64,000 nt of DNA from Hermatobates lingyangjiaoensis (GCA_026182355.1 JAPFBL010000255.1:4775501-4839500); one strand, 5' to 3'. Counted from the stretch's first letter, positions 25,891 through 37,562 are shown. Numbers and translations: made by a program. Notes: generated by a model from the sequence alone, not told the origin.

Positions 25891-26796
25891 TAATAATTAA
25901 TTAATAATATTGTTTAAAAAACAGTCTTGTCTCGTTGTAAAAAAATTATAATCCAATGCATCATAAAAAAGATGACATTTCTTTTAAATGAATAGGTACA
26001 ACTTAGTTTATAATAGTATGCATTAGTTTATAGTATACTATTATTAACTGATTTATCGAAACTCTTTTCGCCCTGTCAGTTTATTGGAATCTATATAAAT
26101 AAAATAATGATTTTGTCTGTACATTGCTTAGAACTGACTCAATTCAAGTTTTCTTTACGTTTCATACATTGGAGAAACCGAATCCACCCTTAGAAAAATT
26201 TCTGTCGGTTTGTCTGTTTGTCCGCAAAACTTTGTCACAAGTAAACTCAGCTACCATAAGACATATAAAGCTGAAACTTTTACAGTTGATTTGTGTAGGT
26301 CTAACTTAAAATATAGGCCCTGAATTATTTGGAAATTCAACGTAGAAGTGAAGTTATGGACGTTTAAAGCAAAAACGTTTGTCACAAGTAAACTCAGCCA
26401 CCATAAGACATGGCGAGCTGAAACTTTGACACTGGATTTGTGTATGCCTAACCTAAAATATGGGCTCTAAATAGATTAATAATTAAGTACAGAAACGAAG
26501 TTATAGGGCTTTAAGCGTATTTTCCTAACTTTACAGACAAGTTTGTTTTGAAAATACACAGGTGAAGCAAGTAGGTATTGTTAGTTGATTTTAATTTCAT
26601 TGGAGCATATGAATATATTGCGTATTTGACATCTTTGAAAAGGTGTTTCCTAGAGTTGAGGATGTACTATCTATTACGAATAAATAGTTTTGTAAACGAG
26701 CAATTCTCAACTCTTAATATGAACAGGCAGGAAAAATCAACAAATAAGTTCTTACGCTATATGAAGCCGAGGAAAGATTTTACAAGTCAGTAAAGA

Positions 26797-27350
26797 GATT
26801 GGATTAGTGATGAAGAAGCAGTTCATTATCTAATTGAATTTCTTGACTCTGAATTTATTTCTCCTGGACTGCCTCCTCATGAGTAAAAACTTAAAGTAGG
26901 AGCACCAATGATGCTGCAATTTATAGCAGTAACAAATTTCATGTTACGAAACATGAGTGCCCCAAAACTGTGCAACGGGACACGACTCTGAGTTCGTGCT
27001 CTGCACAGATATGCCATAAAGGCGGACATAATGACTGGATGTGGTATTGGGGAGTCTATGTGTATACCATGCATACCATTGATTCCGAGCCACTGTCTGT
27101 TTCCGTTGAAATGATTGCAAAGTACCGTCAGAGTCTATTTCGCAATGCGGTTAACTAAGTCGCAAAGGGAGACTTTATCTAACCAAGGAATTCATGTTAG
27201 CGAGACCAAGTTTTTCTCAAATGGTCAACTGTAGTTTATTGCTCAAGAGTCAGAGGTTTCAACTGTTTGTTCTTCCATGAACTTGAAGGACAGACAGCTA
27301 ATGTAGTGTATACAGAGGCATTTGTTTAACACTGTACTAAGAATGGTAAC
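26797..27350 (+). pseudogene. Helitron RepHel helicase, C-terminal relic
   Basis: One reading frame, interrupted only by stop codons, gives DEEAVHYLIEFLDSEF, SPGLPPH, KLKVGAPMML, MLRNMSAPKLCNGTRL, then IPLIPSH, FAMRLTKSQ and TLSNQGIHVSETKF. These match, in order, the C-terminal Pif1-type helicase region of animal Helitrons. In that family the segments flank helicase motifs V and VI of the enzyme that unwinds DNA for rolling-circle transposition. An insertion of about eight residues separates ML from MLRN. Two stops sit where the family has Arg (after NGTRL and after PLK), consistent with CGA to TGA changes. The Rep domain and the N-terminal helicase motifs are missing. It cannot be functional. 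Confidence 0.85.
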
Positions 27351-28063
27351 TGTTCTACTGTTCTATAATTTCTAATGCGATTTTGGAATACCAAAAATGA
27401 CGGAACTTTTGATTCCGTCAAAGACGGGTACGTTTGCTATGTATTATATATAACTGTAAACTTTTTTTAATTTAATATTTGCTTAATAAAAACACTGGTG
27501 ATAATGTAAGGTATGGGACCAGAGTAGCCCAGTGGCTTGCGTGATCGCCGATGACAGTAGTGCAAATGTATTATAAATAAATGTAACAAACAAATATTTT
27601 TTTGGATTTAAAATGTGAATAATATAAAAAATGGTAATAAAGTAAAGGGATCTAGCCAGGGTAGCCAGCAGCTTGCTTGCTCGCCGAGTGCAAATGTATT
27701 ATAAATAAATACAATAAAAACATATTTTTTTAATTTAATATTTGCGTATTATTAAAGAGACTTTATCTAACGCATGAATTCAAGTTAGCGAGACCAAGTT
27801 TTTCTCACATGGTTTACTATAGAGAACTATAGTTTACTTGCTCAAGAGTCAGAGGTTCCAACTGTTTGTTCTTCCGTGAACCTGAAGGACGGACAGCTAA
27901 TGTAGTGTTTACAGAGGCATTTGTTCAACACTGTACTAATAATGGTATTTTCTACTATTCTATAATTTCTAATTATAGTATTAGTATAATACTATAATTG
28001 ATATTTTGGAATACCAAGTATAATAGAATTTTTGATTCCGTCAAAGACGGGTACATTTGCTAG
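27169..28063 (+). repeat. Duplicated Helitron 3' region
   Basis: The segment 27169-27440 (end of the helicase plus 3' hairpin) is repeated at 27757-28063. The first copy ends CTAT rather than CTAG. Between them a block of about 125 bp occurs twice (about 27485-27605 and 27612-27740), sharing AGTGCAAATGTATTATAAAT. This suggests tandem duplication with end capture, or two Helitron ends brought together. Confidence 0.75.
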
Positions 28064-31000
28064 TTAGTAATAATAGATGAAGATTAAACATTATTATTGT
28101 GATTTTTTTTTTAATTTTTGCTTTACAAATATGCAGGAGAGCATGAAAAATTATTAAAAATGCGTTGGGAAAAGGGTAAGCTATCAATAGGTATAATGAT
28201 TTGTCACTTACTTTATAGTGTTAAAAAGTTGATGTCCATTACAATGAAATAAATAGAAATATTTTGCAACTTATACTGTTTCTCATTTCTTTCTGTTTCC
28301 GCAAATATTACTAAAATTTACTTGTTAATTATTTTGTTATAATTAATATTAATGTCGATACGTTTTGTGAGATTTCAAAATATCAACGGTAAATTAGCAA
28401 TTTTAAGTGATTTGGATGAATAAAACGATAACTTGTATAGTTATAGAGTGATGTGTTAACTGTACAATTGTACTTGGTTATAATTTTGTTCAGTTCTAAC
28501 TATAGTTAGCAGAAGAAGAGAACAATTAGGGGAAAGCAGATGGAAAGGATTTGAGTGTTGGTTTATTATTGGTAACATTACGGTCCGGAAATGCCACGTG
28601 CAGCATCTTCCTGTGACCCACCTCTCAGTAAGGCCTGAGGGCGGAAATGAAGAAACAACAGCTGAATACTCCTCAGATTGTTCAATGCATGGTTACCTTT
28701 CAGTGATCGTTAAACATCAAGTCACAAAGTACTGCTTTTATTAAGTCACTGTGAAAGTTGTTTCTGAATTACTATAAGCTCAAAAATTGCAAAAAATATA
28801 ATATGTAATTTATTTTATTTATATTGTTAATCAATATAACTTTCAATTTAGAATATGATACCCAACGCTCATATCGCTAATGAACTTTCACAAGACATTT
28901 ATTATAACGTTTGGTTTTCAATGACTTATGACACTAAATTATATGCATGCCAAGTTTTCACAAAAGTATTTTTTGGTATGTAAATAAAAAAGTTAACAAG
29001 AAATATTACATTACGTTCACGACATGAAAAGCTATAGGAATGAACGTCATGAATACGTAAAAACCTGAAGTTAACAGTTTCAGCAATAACTATATTTACT
29101 ATAACAACATTAATCAAGTACGACAGTTTGCTATCTTTAAAAATACATAGGGATATCAAAACAATAAATCTTCGATAAATCTCTACGCCTCAGACAAAAT
29201 AATGGCAAGGAAGAAAAAAATCTGGTCTAGCCTCCACCAAACGTCTAGCCTATAAGTGAACTCGTTGATTTAATATTTAAATAATATTAAACTCGTTGAA
29301 AATCCATAGTGTATTGTTTTGTCCTAATGTTGCTATCATGTTAAAGTTATATCCGGCAAAGTATCAGAATTACAGATACTGAATTCAAAGATGTCCATAG
29401 TATTACTGGGGCTGAGACCATATGGTCACTTATAAGTAACGATATGGTTAATTTAGAGCAATCTGATACGTTATTATTTGAAGATTAAACAGAACCTCTT
29501 AGGACTCAGACACAGTCAAATTAGATTCCGTCGCCATTATATCAGTCCTCTTGAGCTCCTTGTAGTTTCTATAATGAATATTGGAACTTATAACTGTTCT
29601 GGTGGAATAGTTCTTTACTTCTATTGGTCTTAAGTTGATTTATCAAAGATAATCAACCTTTTAAAAGTAATTGTCTAGCATTTGGATAGAATGTTACCAA
29701 TAGTTTTCGCCTCTTCCAGATAACCTTGTCAATATTGTCAATATATATATGATAAAAATTGCTTCATACATAAGCAGTAGTTAAGAATAAGAATTCTAGT
29801 TAAATATTCTACATTTAATTATTCTTTAATGATATATTATTATCAGACAAATGCCTCGTCTACTTTCTTTTGTCATTCATTTGTCAATGGCACTCCTGAG
29901 AAAACTGGGGATGGTTCTGTAAAAAGCTCCAAGCAACACAAGGTTTGTTTGACTCTTACCTTTTCCAAACTCTTACAGTTTTCAATGTTTATTCTATCTA
30001 GTATACCGGACTAGAACTCCTTTCTTGAAATTAGAAAGATTCTAATCTGGGAAGCGTCCAATACAACTGATCATTTATGATCACTTCGACGCCTCCTCTG
30101 AAAAATGTTATAAAGGGTATATATAGTCAATAATATATGCCACACTATTAATATTGAGTTCTATAAAATTTCTGGACATTTTTATCTTCCATGGATTATT
30201 TTCACCTAGTGATAATTTGGTTGATAGACAACAAATTTATTACTCTGGCAAGCATCATAAATTATTTGGTCATTGAGGATTTGTTTTTATAGTTTTAAGA
30301 GTGTTGCTACTTTTACACATCATATTAACTCTTTAAATTACCTTGCAATTTCTTCTTTTAAACCTTAAAGTTATAATTGCTTTTCAAAATTCCCACACTA
30401 TGTGAACTATTATGACAATTTAGCAGGTTACCATATACATTATGTCATGTTTTCAGTGTTTACAACTATATTGCCTTTTTAGAAATCCGAATGCTTGAAA
30501 AAATGTTTGTAGTATACTAATTTCATGATGTTGTCAAAGAATTCGTCAATATTTAGCTGTTTACTAACTTAAGTATTATTTATGAACATATAATATATAC
30601 CATAACGCCCCATTTTGACCGAGTAGTATTTTTGAACCTTAAGCAGAAAAAGGGAACAAACAGAAAAAACTGATTTGCAATAATAATTATCATTAAAATG
30701 GAGCTCCATTTTTAGTACTTTGTTGGAACTTATCATGGGTCAATTAAAGAGTATACAAGCATGAGAAACTAGTTAAATAGAAGAATTAGTAATTCAATTA
30801 AGTACTTAACTTGTTGGCGTATCATTACTACAGAATTATTAGAAATAGGTTTGACAGCACAGTGAAATGGCTGTGTCTACAAGCATTCATGTCTCTTTTG
30901 CATTAATCAGAGACTGATGGAGAGCTCCCACTGAGCCGATGTGCGTGCAACAAGTGGCTTTTAGAAGAAGTGATTTCAATTTGTGGATGACACATATTGG

Positions 31001-31280
31001 TTTTTCGAATGGGATTCCCAATATTACACATCTCTTGATATCTACAGAAATAATATAACTTATAGACTATTTGATACTGCTTTATTTATCCATTATTGTA
31101 ATAATATATCAAGAATCTAGAGAAATATATTCTATAAATACATGTATATACAAAATCACAACGCAGAACGATTTAATGTATTTAAATTGTCTTAAAACTT
31201 TTATGTAGAAGTAATAAATATTAATTAATTATGCCAGATTCAGAATACTTCCTTTAGTTTGAACTTTTCTGAAATAATAA
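28064..31280. other. No gene seen
   Basis: AT-rich DNA. A GC-richer patch at about 28570-28690 and several short open frames (28926-29159 minus, 29829-30014 plus) carry no recognised domain. Confidence 0.35.
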
Positions 31281-31317
31281 TATATATATATATCAATGAT
31301 CAAACCACAATAAGAAA

Positions 31318-31380
31318 TGGGAAAACAAGACTAAGATCTTTCAACCGTAACAAGCGGTCTTCGTCAGAGTCAAAAACCCA
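31318..31380 (-). ncRNA. Type I hammerhead ribozyme (left arm)
   Basis: This is the mirror copy of 31750-31812. On the minus strand CTGACGA is at 31367-31361, followed by the GACCG/CGGTT stem II, GAAA, and the self-complementary AGATCT stem III. All core positions appear intact. It is predicted to self-cleave in RNA, most easily as a dimer because stem III has no loop. Confidence 0.7.
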
Positions 31381-31458
31381 ACTGAACACTAGATGCAGAA
31401 AACATTTGGTGAGGAGTTGAGAAGAGTGGGAGGGAAGAGTGGTATTTTAAAAGGGTGA

Positions 31459-31587
<129 letters not shown>

Positions 31588-31749
31588 TAAGTAGTAATCC
31601 ACATCGTTGGGAAGAAAAAACCTTTGTTTCCCCAAACATCCCTTTCTGGACATTAGTCCTTTCCTGTGCTTTCACCCTTTTAAAATACCACTCTTCCCTC
31701 CCACTCTTCTCAACTCCTCACCAAATGTTTTCTGCATTTAGTGTTCAGT

Positions 31750-31812
31750 TGGGTTTTTGACTCTGACGAAGACCGCTTGTTACGGTTGAAAGATCTTAGT
31801 CTTGTTTTCCCA
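31750..31812 (+). ncRNA. Type I hammerhead ribozyme (right arm)
   Basis: Stem I is formed by GACT (31759-31762) with AGTC (31798-31801), plus an outer TGGG/CCCA helix across a T-rich internal loop. The core CUGACGA is at 31763-31769. Stem II is GACCG/CGGTT with a CTTGTTA loop. GAA is at 31788-31790. Stem III is only AGA/TCT, a palindrome, with U at position 16.1 and U at the cleavage position (31797). Penelope-like elements are known to carry such minimal hammerheads in their pseudo-LTRs. Activity is inferred from the pairing only. Confidence 0.75.
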
Positions 31813-31899
31813 TTTTTATTGTGGTTTGATCATTGATTGTTGTTTCACGTGTTTATGTGAAATCTTTATATATATATATATATGTATCGTGCCGTTCTT

Positions 31900-32060
31900 T
31901 TTTTTGACCACTCAATTCATATGTTTTGAGACTTTTTGAGGGTTTCTGGTTTAGATATTAAAAACAAAAAAATTGTCGAAACGTTGACAAAGAAGTTTTG
32001 TTAATATTTAAACCAAAAACCCTCAAAAAAAAAAACAAATGTTGTTTAAAGAATTAATAG
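31900..32060 (+). mobile_element. Fold-back element with hammerhead-like centre
   Basis: Arms GAGGGTTT, GGTTTA and ATATTAAAAAC (31938-31965) pair with their inverses at 31995-32027. The apex holds TTGTC-GAAACGTT-GACAA (31973-31990). GAAACGTT is the same GAAA plus palindromic stem III seen in family D, but no CUGANGA box is evident, so the ribozyme would be incomplete. Confidence 0.5.
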
Positions 32061-33879
32061 AAAATGAAAATTTTTGAAAATGAATGTATTATAAAAACGA
32101 ATGGGATTTATGACCACACCAAAAATATATATCCCAAAAATTCAGTTATGATCGGCCCAACAGTACTAATTGTAGTGCAATAGCAAATATTGGCATATTT
32201 TTAAATTCACAACAACCCAACCATCCACACATACGAGTACCATAAGAAAAATATAAAACTCTAAAAGACACCAAACGACATTGTTCAGTCATACTTCATT
32301 GGTTTGATGTTTGATTTGATGATTGATTGAGTTTGATGATCATTAGTTAAGAGCATTTTATTTTATCTTCTAGTTAGAATATCATTATTCCATAGATTTT
32401 TTGAAGGATATTTAATGTTTGTTTAAACAAGAGCAAGAATGAATAACTTCTCTGAGTGTTAACAACAAGAAATGTGCAAGACTCAGTCAATAACCTCTAA
32501 AGTTGAACTTCAATCATTAATTGTCTGCTATCACTAGAAGATAACATTTATTACTGTGTGGAATATTCATGAATTGTGATTTACTTCAATTCCAGTTGTT
32601 CATAGCTTTCAGAAAGGTAGTAATTTATTGTCACCCGTCTGCCCCACTACATTTGTTGTATCAGTAGGCATCTATTGATTTAAAGAGAAAAAAGTCCAAG
32701 AAGAAATAAATTGTCTTGAATGAAAATTCATAAGTAATTGTGCTGTACATTGCAGTTGAAATTACCTTCATTTGATCTGAAAGGAAATTGACTAACCATA
32801 GGTAGCAGTGAGAGTGCTGAATCAATGAATATTGGCTTCCAGCCGTAAAACAGACAAAAAGAAGACTGGGTGCAGATGTCGGTGCAATGGAGATTAAAAT
32901 TGTTAATTTAAATCATGTTGTTCGAACAGGTAAAGGGTATAAAAATGCCATATTTATAAAATACCATAAATTAATTATGCAACAAGTAATATGTTTTCCA
33001 ATGAAAGGAAAGCAGTAACAATTGATTTATTACAAAATATTAGATTTCGTTATTACAATGTTTAACTGTTAAGAAGGTAAGGAATTATCAGTATCATCCT
33101 ATCAAAAAAACATATAGATGAATGCTGAATTATCAAGAACCACAATGATAATATAGTTCTCATTAATCCAGAACATTATGAAATCCATCACAAATTGGTC
33201 AATGAAATCATGACCTTGCAAAATAGGGCAGAAAAATTCAGCCACAGTTGCGAATTAGATTATTTTCTTATACTAAATCTCCAAACAGGATTATGAAATC
33301 ATAAGATGGCGAGATATATAAATTATACTCTGTAACCAGTAAAAGGTAAACAAGAGGTCAGAGGGAAAATTAACACTACGAGATTGATCAGAAAACAACT
33401 ATCAGCAAAAACATGAAAACTGTGCAGATGCACAGTTTAGCTCACTTTTAATGTCTTGACTATTTTATCGTCAGAGAACAAAGTCATATAATATAATCCT
33501 CATTACACTGATATTATGACTATCAATTCAACATTTAGATATTTAAATTTGTTTTCTGTGGTCTGTCCAAGAATTTATAAGATTAAAATTGTAAAGAAAA
33601 CTCCAGGCCTCCTTCTCCATTAGAAGGAATCAGCAGAGAAATGTAGGAGAACTGGAGGAACATTAGGAATAGTGATGTACTGTTGTGGAAGCTTGCCACC
33701 GCGATGTACGCCTTGGGCTTATCTGAAGGTTTTGTTACCCCTATCGACTTTTAGGGCTTGTACTTCCGGTACGCGGTGAAAGTGCATTCACGCGAAAAAG
33801 GCATCAGTCTCTTATGTCATTATGTAGCAGTATTGTCGAATGGCCCAGAAACGCATTATAATACCAAAGCATGTCTGGG
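32061..33879. other. No gene seen
   Basis: AT-rich DNA with slightly GC-richer islands (32620-32670, 33600-33790). No domain, repeat family or RNA gene was recognised. Confidence 0.35.
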
Positions 33880-34166
33880 TAAGTATACCCAATCTAGGTA
33901 CTATAAATTCATAAGTCAATTCCCAACATGCATAATTGCTCCCAAACTATACAACACATCTACATTATGACGAAATTGTTTGTGTAAAATATTAATTTGA
34001 TCTATCAAAGATTCTGGATTCTGGTGTCTACAAAAACTTCTTGATATATACCCACCCACTATAACATAGTCATCAACAAAACAACATCATAAAACAACTT
34101 TGGGGACCTCAAAACATGTAACTGCGGGAAAATCTCAGCAATCACTATACTTTGCTTACAGTAGAG
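33880..34166 (+). mobile_element. Element R, 3' fragment
   Basis: It shares with R1 the words CAACATGCATAATTGCTCCCA, GATCTATCAAAGATTCTGGA and ACCTCAAAACATGTAACTGCG, and the terminal ATCACTATACTTTGCTTACAG. The 5' part is missing. The CCCA tract is short here (ACCCACCCACT). Confidence 0.65.
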
Positions 34167-35637
34167 AAACAATAAAAGAAACTGTGATGATAGGAATTTA
34201 GGGATATTAAACCGATCAGCATGGCAGCATTCACAATGTAGTCGAAATAAGCCGCCACTCCACCGTGAGGAGTTTTGCAAGGATGGATGATATAATCACT
34301 TTCTGAAATATATAATCTTGATGTGAAAATATTTTTTATGAGGATAGCATACCGTGTAGTACAATGTAAAATTATTGTACCCCTTTTGGTACTGTTGGGT
34401 TTAGAACTGTACAATAATAAAAAAAATAAACTCCATTGCCTTGGGCTATTTCTACAACAACAGGTTCTATAAATTTTCATAGAGCTCTAATTTAAATTTA
34501 TATTCACTGTTAGTTTCAGAGGAGTTGGATAGGTCTGGTGTTTTGACAGGGAAAAGAGAATGGGAATTGGGAGAAATGTTTGTTAGCATTTGATACTTTT
34601 ATTGGTGAGAACACGTTATCAAAACAATTCTAGGCGTTGAATTAATTAGACACTTCTGATGTTGAGCTATCACATCTCTATATCTGTAATTGCTTCAAAT
34701 TTCACTGGCATTATGTTTAAACACTTACACTAATGTAACAAGTTAGAGTTATTTACATTTCTAAACACAATGGGATGAAACTGATGTCCAGATAAATATT
34801 TACAAAGAAAATACACCTGATAATTATATTCAACAGTAATCATGCTTGTCCTAACTTCAAAAATGAAATAGAAACTGAATATTATTTTATTTTGCATTAA
34901 TATATGCTACAATGAAATATGGTTTGCACGAGATCAATTTTATTTGCTACAAATTAATTATAGGATTAAGTGTTACGTTTCTTCCAAGGAATGTTGGTTA
35001 TATATTAACAAATATTTCCTGTTTTTTGTACACTCAAGAGGGTCGAATGTGTAAATCTATCAATGTATCGTGAAAAATAATTAGTGTAAGACTGAAAGCA
35101 CATTTTGATAAATAAAACTGAGAATTCAAAAAAATCGAATATTGTTCAGTGTTTCATGATTTGAAGGACAATAAATGCTTTTAATTCTAAGAAATTTAAA
35201 TTAAATAATTAACTATTTGAATGACTTAAAAGAAAATAGAAGTATAAGACTAATTCATTAATGTTAAGTAATAACCTGTTCCATTATTAAAAACTGTTAA
35301 AAAATATAGACAATAATAAATATCAAAGGTATCATAGTAATAAAGAGAGAAAAAGAGAGTTCAGTTTTGAAAAAGGTGGATTGTAAAAATTAGAAAATGG
35401 ATTTTAAGGAAATGAAAGTAAACTTAAACTTGGTTCTTTTACTACATAGCCTAAAAATTACAACATATATTTCTTAAGGAAACAACCCTAATTTATTAAC
35501 CTTTATAATTAAAACATAATTTAGAAATGTCATATTAAAATATGATTCGGAAGCAATTAGTCTGTTGACTAAATTCATGTAAATGAATGATCAAAAGTTT
35601 ATGTTAAAATCTCTTGACTAATTAAGTCATGTATAAG

Positions 35638-35755
35638 TGTTCGCGTGTTTCCCACAGTACTAGAGGACCCTACTCTCCAGTAACACTTTACACGTAAAAG
35701 TCACTCTGCGTGTCTGCTAAAATAAACTTTCCCTGTGACTCGTGTTTCTTCAACA
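35638..35755 (+). mobile_element. Possible LTR-like fragment
   Basis: A GC-richer segment begins TGTTCGCGTG and ends TTCTTCAACA, giving TGT...ACA ends, with an AATAAA signal (35720-35725) upstream of the end. No target duplication or internal retrotransposon domain is present. The call is tentative. Confidence 0.25.
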
Positions 35756-36003
35756 TCAATCAAAGCTGTTTACCTACAAAATCATAAATGTTTAGAGTAG
35801 TCCAAGGAAAAACTAAAAACCGTAGACAATTCAAAAATAGTATGAAAATATTCACTTTCATATATAGTTAGTAAAAAGTGCGATAATTATATTTTCCAAA
35901 GCTTTTTGATAGACTAGTATATCAAAGCTAGTTAGTAATTAAACACACACCTATACACACACACACCCACACACTACGTGTGTATTTGTATATATATAAA
36001 TAA

Positions 36004-36122
36004 ATGAAAAATACAACACATAAAAGAACGAGAATACTTACTGGATCAATATTTCGAACTGAAGTTCAAAATATTCATGCAGTAAGTGTTCTCGTTCTTT
36101 TATTTGTTGTCTTTTTCATTTA
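36004..36122. mobile_element. Palindromic Penelope-like end (family E)
   Basis: The left arm AATGAAAAATACAACACATA, AAAGAACGAGAATACTTACTG is mirrored by CAGTAAGTGTTCTCGTTCTT, TTATTTGTTG, TTTTTCATT. The apex is a hairpin GAAC-TGAA-GTTC at 36056-36067. On the minus strand GTTCGAAATATTG resembles the GAAA plus self-complementary stem III arrangement of the other families. A (TA)n run follows at 36160-36208. Confidence 0.6.
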
Positions 36123-36156
36123 TTTATCTGTCCAGTTTGGACTGTTTAGTATTTTC

Positions 36157-36208
<52 letters not shown>

Positions 36209-36211
<3 letters not shown>

Positions 36212-36275
36212 TATATTTAGGAAGCAGTCCTTCATTTATACAGGTTTGATTAAATAATACGCCATATTTAGTATG
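36209..36275 (-). pseudogene. Penelope-like N-terminal ORF fragment
   Basis: The minus-strand reading gives GVLFNQTCINEGLLPKYTN and then runs into the TA repeat. It corresponds to the same part of the protein as the fragments at 13565 and 58260. It lies inverted relative to the endonuclease fragment at 36434. A 14-bp inverted repeat (GGGCCCTGGTAGTA near 36279 and TACTACCAGGGCCC near 36403) links the two halves. Confidence 0.65.
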
Positions 36276-36404
36276 GGCCCTGGTAGTACATGTTGAGTTC
36301 TATACGATCTTGGGGGTTGGTACATTTTACATTATTCTGGATGTTGTTTTTTAAAATCCTCTCGTCTGTTTTATAGTGGTCACTGAATCAGTCACTGATA
36401 TACT

Positions 36405-36835
36405 ACCAGGGCCCAACAATAAGAAACTTAATCATGAGGAACAACAACCAGCCCAAGGACTCTCCGTTGAAGGAAGCAGGCCTAGTGTACGAATACACTT
36501 GTCGAACCGGGGACTGTGAAACCCGTAACAATTCGTACATTGGCATGACTACTCCTTCCCTATCACGGAGACTTACTATGCACTTAGCCGGAGGTGCTCC
36601 TCGAAACCATGCTGAATCTATTTATAAAACCATGATTCGAAGGGAAGACCTTGTGAATAATACAACAATCATACTAAAGGAAAAGGATCCACAAAAATTG
36701 CTAATTCTGGAAGCCATTTTAATACAGGAAAGGAAACCGACTCTCAACACTCAACTTAATAGTAGTAGCAGGGTGCTCAAGCTCTTGGCCCCGATAACTT
36801 CATCTGCTGGCCACCAGATAACAGTACCTGCATAA
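36405..36835 (+). pseudogene. Penelope-like GIY-YIG endonuclease C-terminal fragment
   Basis: From the ATG at 36434, 133 residues encode the C-terminal GIY-YIG nuclease of a Penelope-like element, which nicks target DNA to prime reverse transcription. Residues 17-23 LVYEYTC form the GIY-like strand and 35-37 (YIG) the second strand. Arg45/Arg46 and His50 follow in the SRRLTMH motif, and Glu93 sits in the LEAIL helix as the expected metal ligand. Cys23 and Cys28 (CRTGDC) are the usual linker cysteines. The frame stays open upstream to about 36405 with RNLIM before the ATG, so the ATG is probably internal to the original protein. The reverse transcriptase is missing. Downstream comes a hammerhead-like core and another N-terminal piece. 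Confidence 0.85.
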
Positions 36836-36966
36836 CCATGCCCTCTCCATCCCTACAACCAGCCAATCAGAAACTGATTACCGAAACCCACCATTAGACC
36901 ACTCGTAGCTGATCAACAACTGCAGTAAATACCAACAACTCAGCAAAGAACCTCATTATCCAGAAG

Positions 36967-37215
36967 ATGACTGACGAGCACTCGAAACATGTCGATAGTA
37001 GTGATAATAGTAGTAGTAGTAATAGTAATAGTACTAGTTGTGACTGTTGTGACAATAGTAAAATTAGTGGAAATGCAAGATTTAAAGACAATGGAACCAT
37101 TGGAAATGTTCTATTCAATTTAGATGTTTGTACAAGAAGATTATTCAGATCCCTTGAGAAATACACAAGGAAACTAATCAACCGTAAATATGGCGTATTA
37201 TTTAATCAAACCGGT
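36967..37215 (+). pseudogene. Penelope-like N-terminal ORF piece after the ribozyme
   Basis: An ATG at 36967 opens a frame with a Ser/Asn-rich leader (residues about 10-30) and then LFRSLEKYTRKLINRKYGVL, FNQTG, homologous to the N-terminal segments at 36209 and 13551. It ends in (TA)n from 37215. The order endonuclease, ribozyme, N-terminus along one strand is that of two head-to-tail copies or of a right pseudo-LTR that includes the ORF start. Confidence 0.65.
36971..36993 (+). ncRNA. Hammerhead-like core (family E)
   Basis: CTGACGA (36971-36977) and CGAAA (36983-36987) are followed by the palindrome ACATGT and C at the cleavage position (36993). Stem II would be a single pair and stem I is weak, apart from a distal ATTATC/GATAAT match. 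This is a minimal or decayed ribozyme. The position, directly after the endonuclease and at the start of the next ORF piece, is as expected for a pseudo-LTR. Confidence 0.5.
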
Positions 37216-37274
<59 letters not shown>

Positions 37275-37276
37275 CT
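37215..37276. repeat. (TA)n microsatellite
   Basis: About 60 bp of alternating TA directly abutting the Penelope-like ORF fragment on its left and a family C terminus on its right. Confidence 0.9.
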
Positions 37277-37562
37277 ACTTTAAAAACGGAAATTCGATCC
37301 AGACTGGATACAAAAAAGTTCAAAAACGTAGAATAGTAACACACAGAGAAAGAGACACATTTACCAACTCAAATTTTTGATGATCTGTCTACAGGAGACC
37401 AAGTGGCGGTCCAAGCACGCTGGGACGCTGACGTTGAGTTTTCGGCATGCTTAGTCTCCTGTTCTCACTTCTTCTAAAGATAAATCATCGAAAAATTTCA
37501 GTTAGTATGTATGTACGAGTATCTTTCTCTGTGTGTTACTATTCTTCGTTTTTAAACTTGTT
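37277..37562. mobile_element. Penelope-like terminus, family C palindrome
   Basis: The arm ACGGAAATTCGATCCAGACT, then GAATAGTAACACACAGAGAAA, is mirrored by TTTCTCTGTGTGTTACTATTC followed by TTTTTAAAC. The centre is a GC-richer segment (37400-37460). A second copy follows at 37611. It is bounded by TA runs on both sides (37215-37276 and 37563-37613). No intact hammerhead core is seen. Confidence 0.65.

Larger units (their letters stand above)
26090..28063 (+). mobile_element. Degraded Helitron
   Basis: The 5' end reads A|TCTATATAAATAAAAT at 26090, and the 3' end has a hairpin CCGTC-AAA-GACGG (28038-28050) followed after nine bases by CTAG at 28060-28063 and then T. Helitrons start with TC, end with CTRR after a hairpin, and insert between A and T, so all three criteria are met. 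A helicase relic lies at 26797-27350. Near the 5' end an internal block of about 145 bp is repeated (from 26234 and from 26379). The 3' region is present twice (27169-27440 and 27757-28063). Confidence 0.8.

Noticed and set aside
26877..27158. Open frames over 26877-27158 on both strands as independent genes
   Set aside because: They are shadows in other frames of the Helitron helicase relic, whose own frame is identified by its family motifs.
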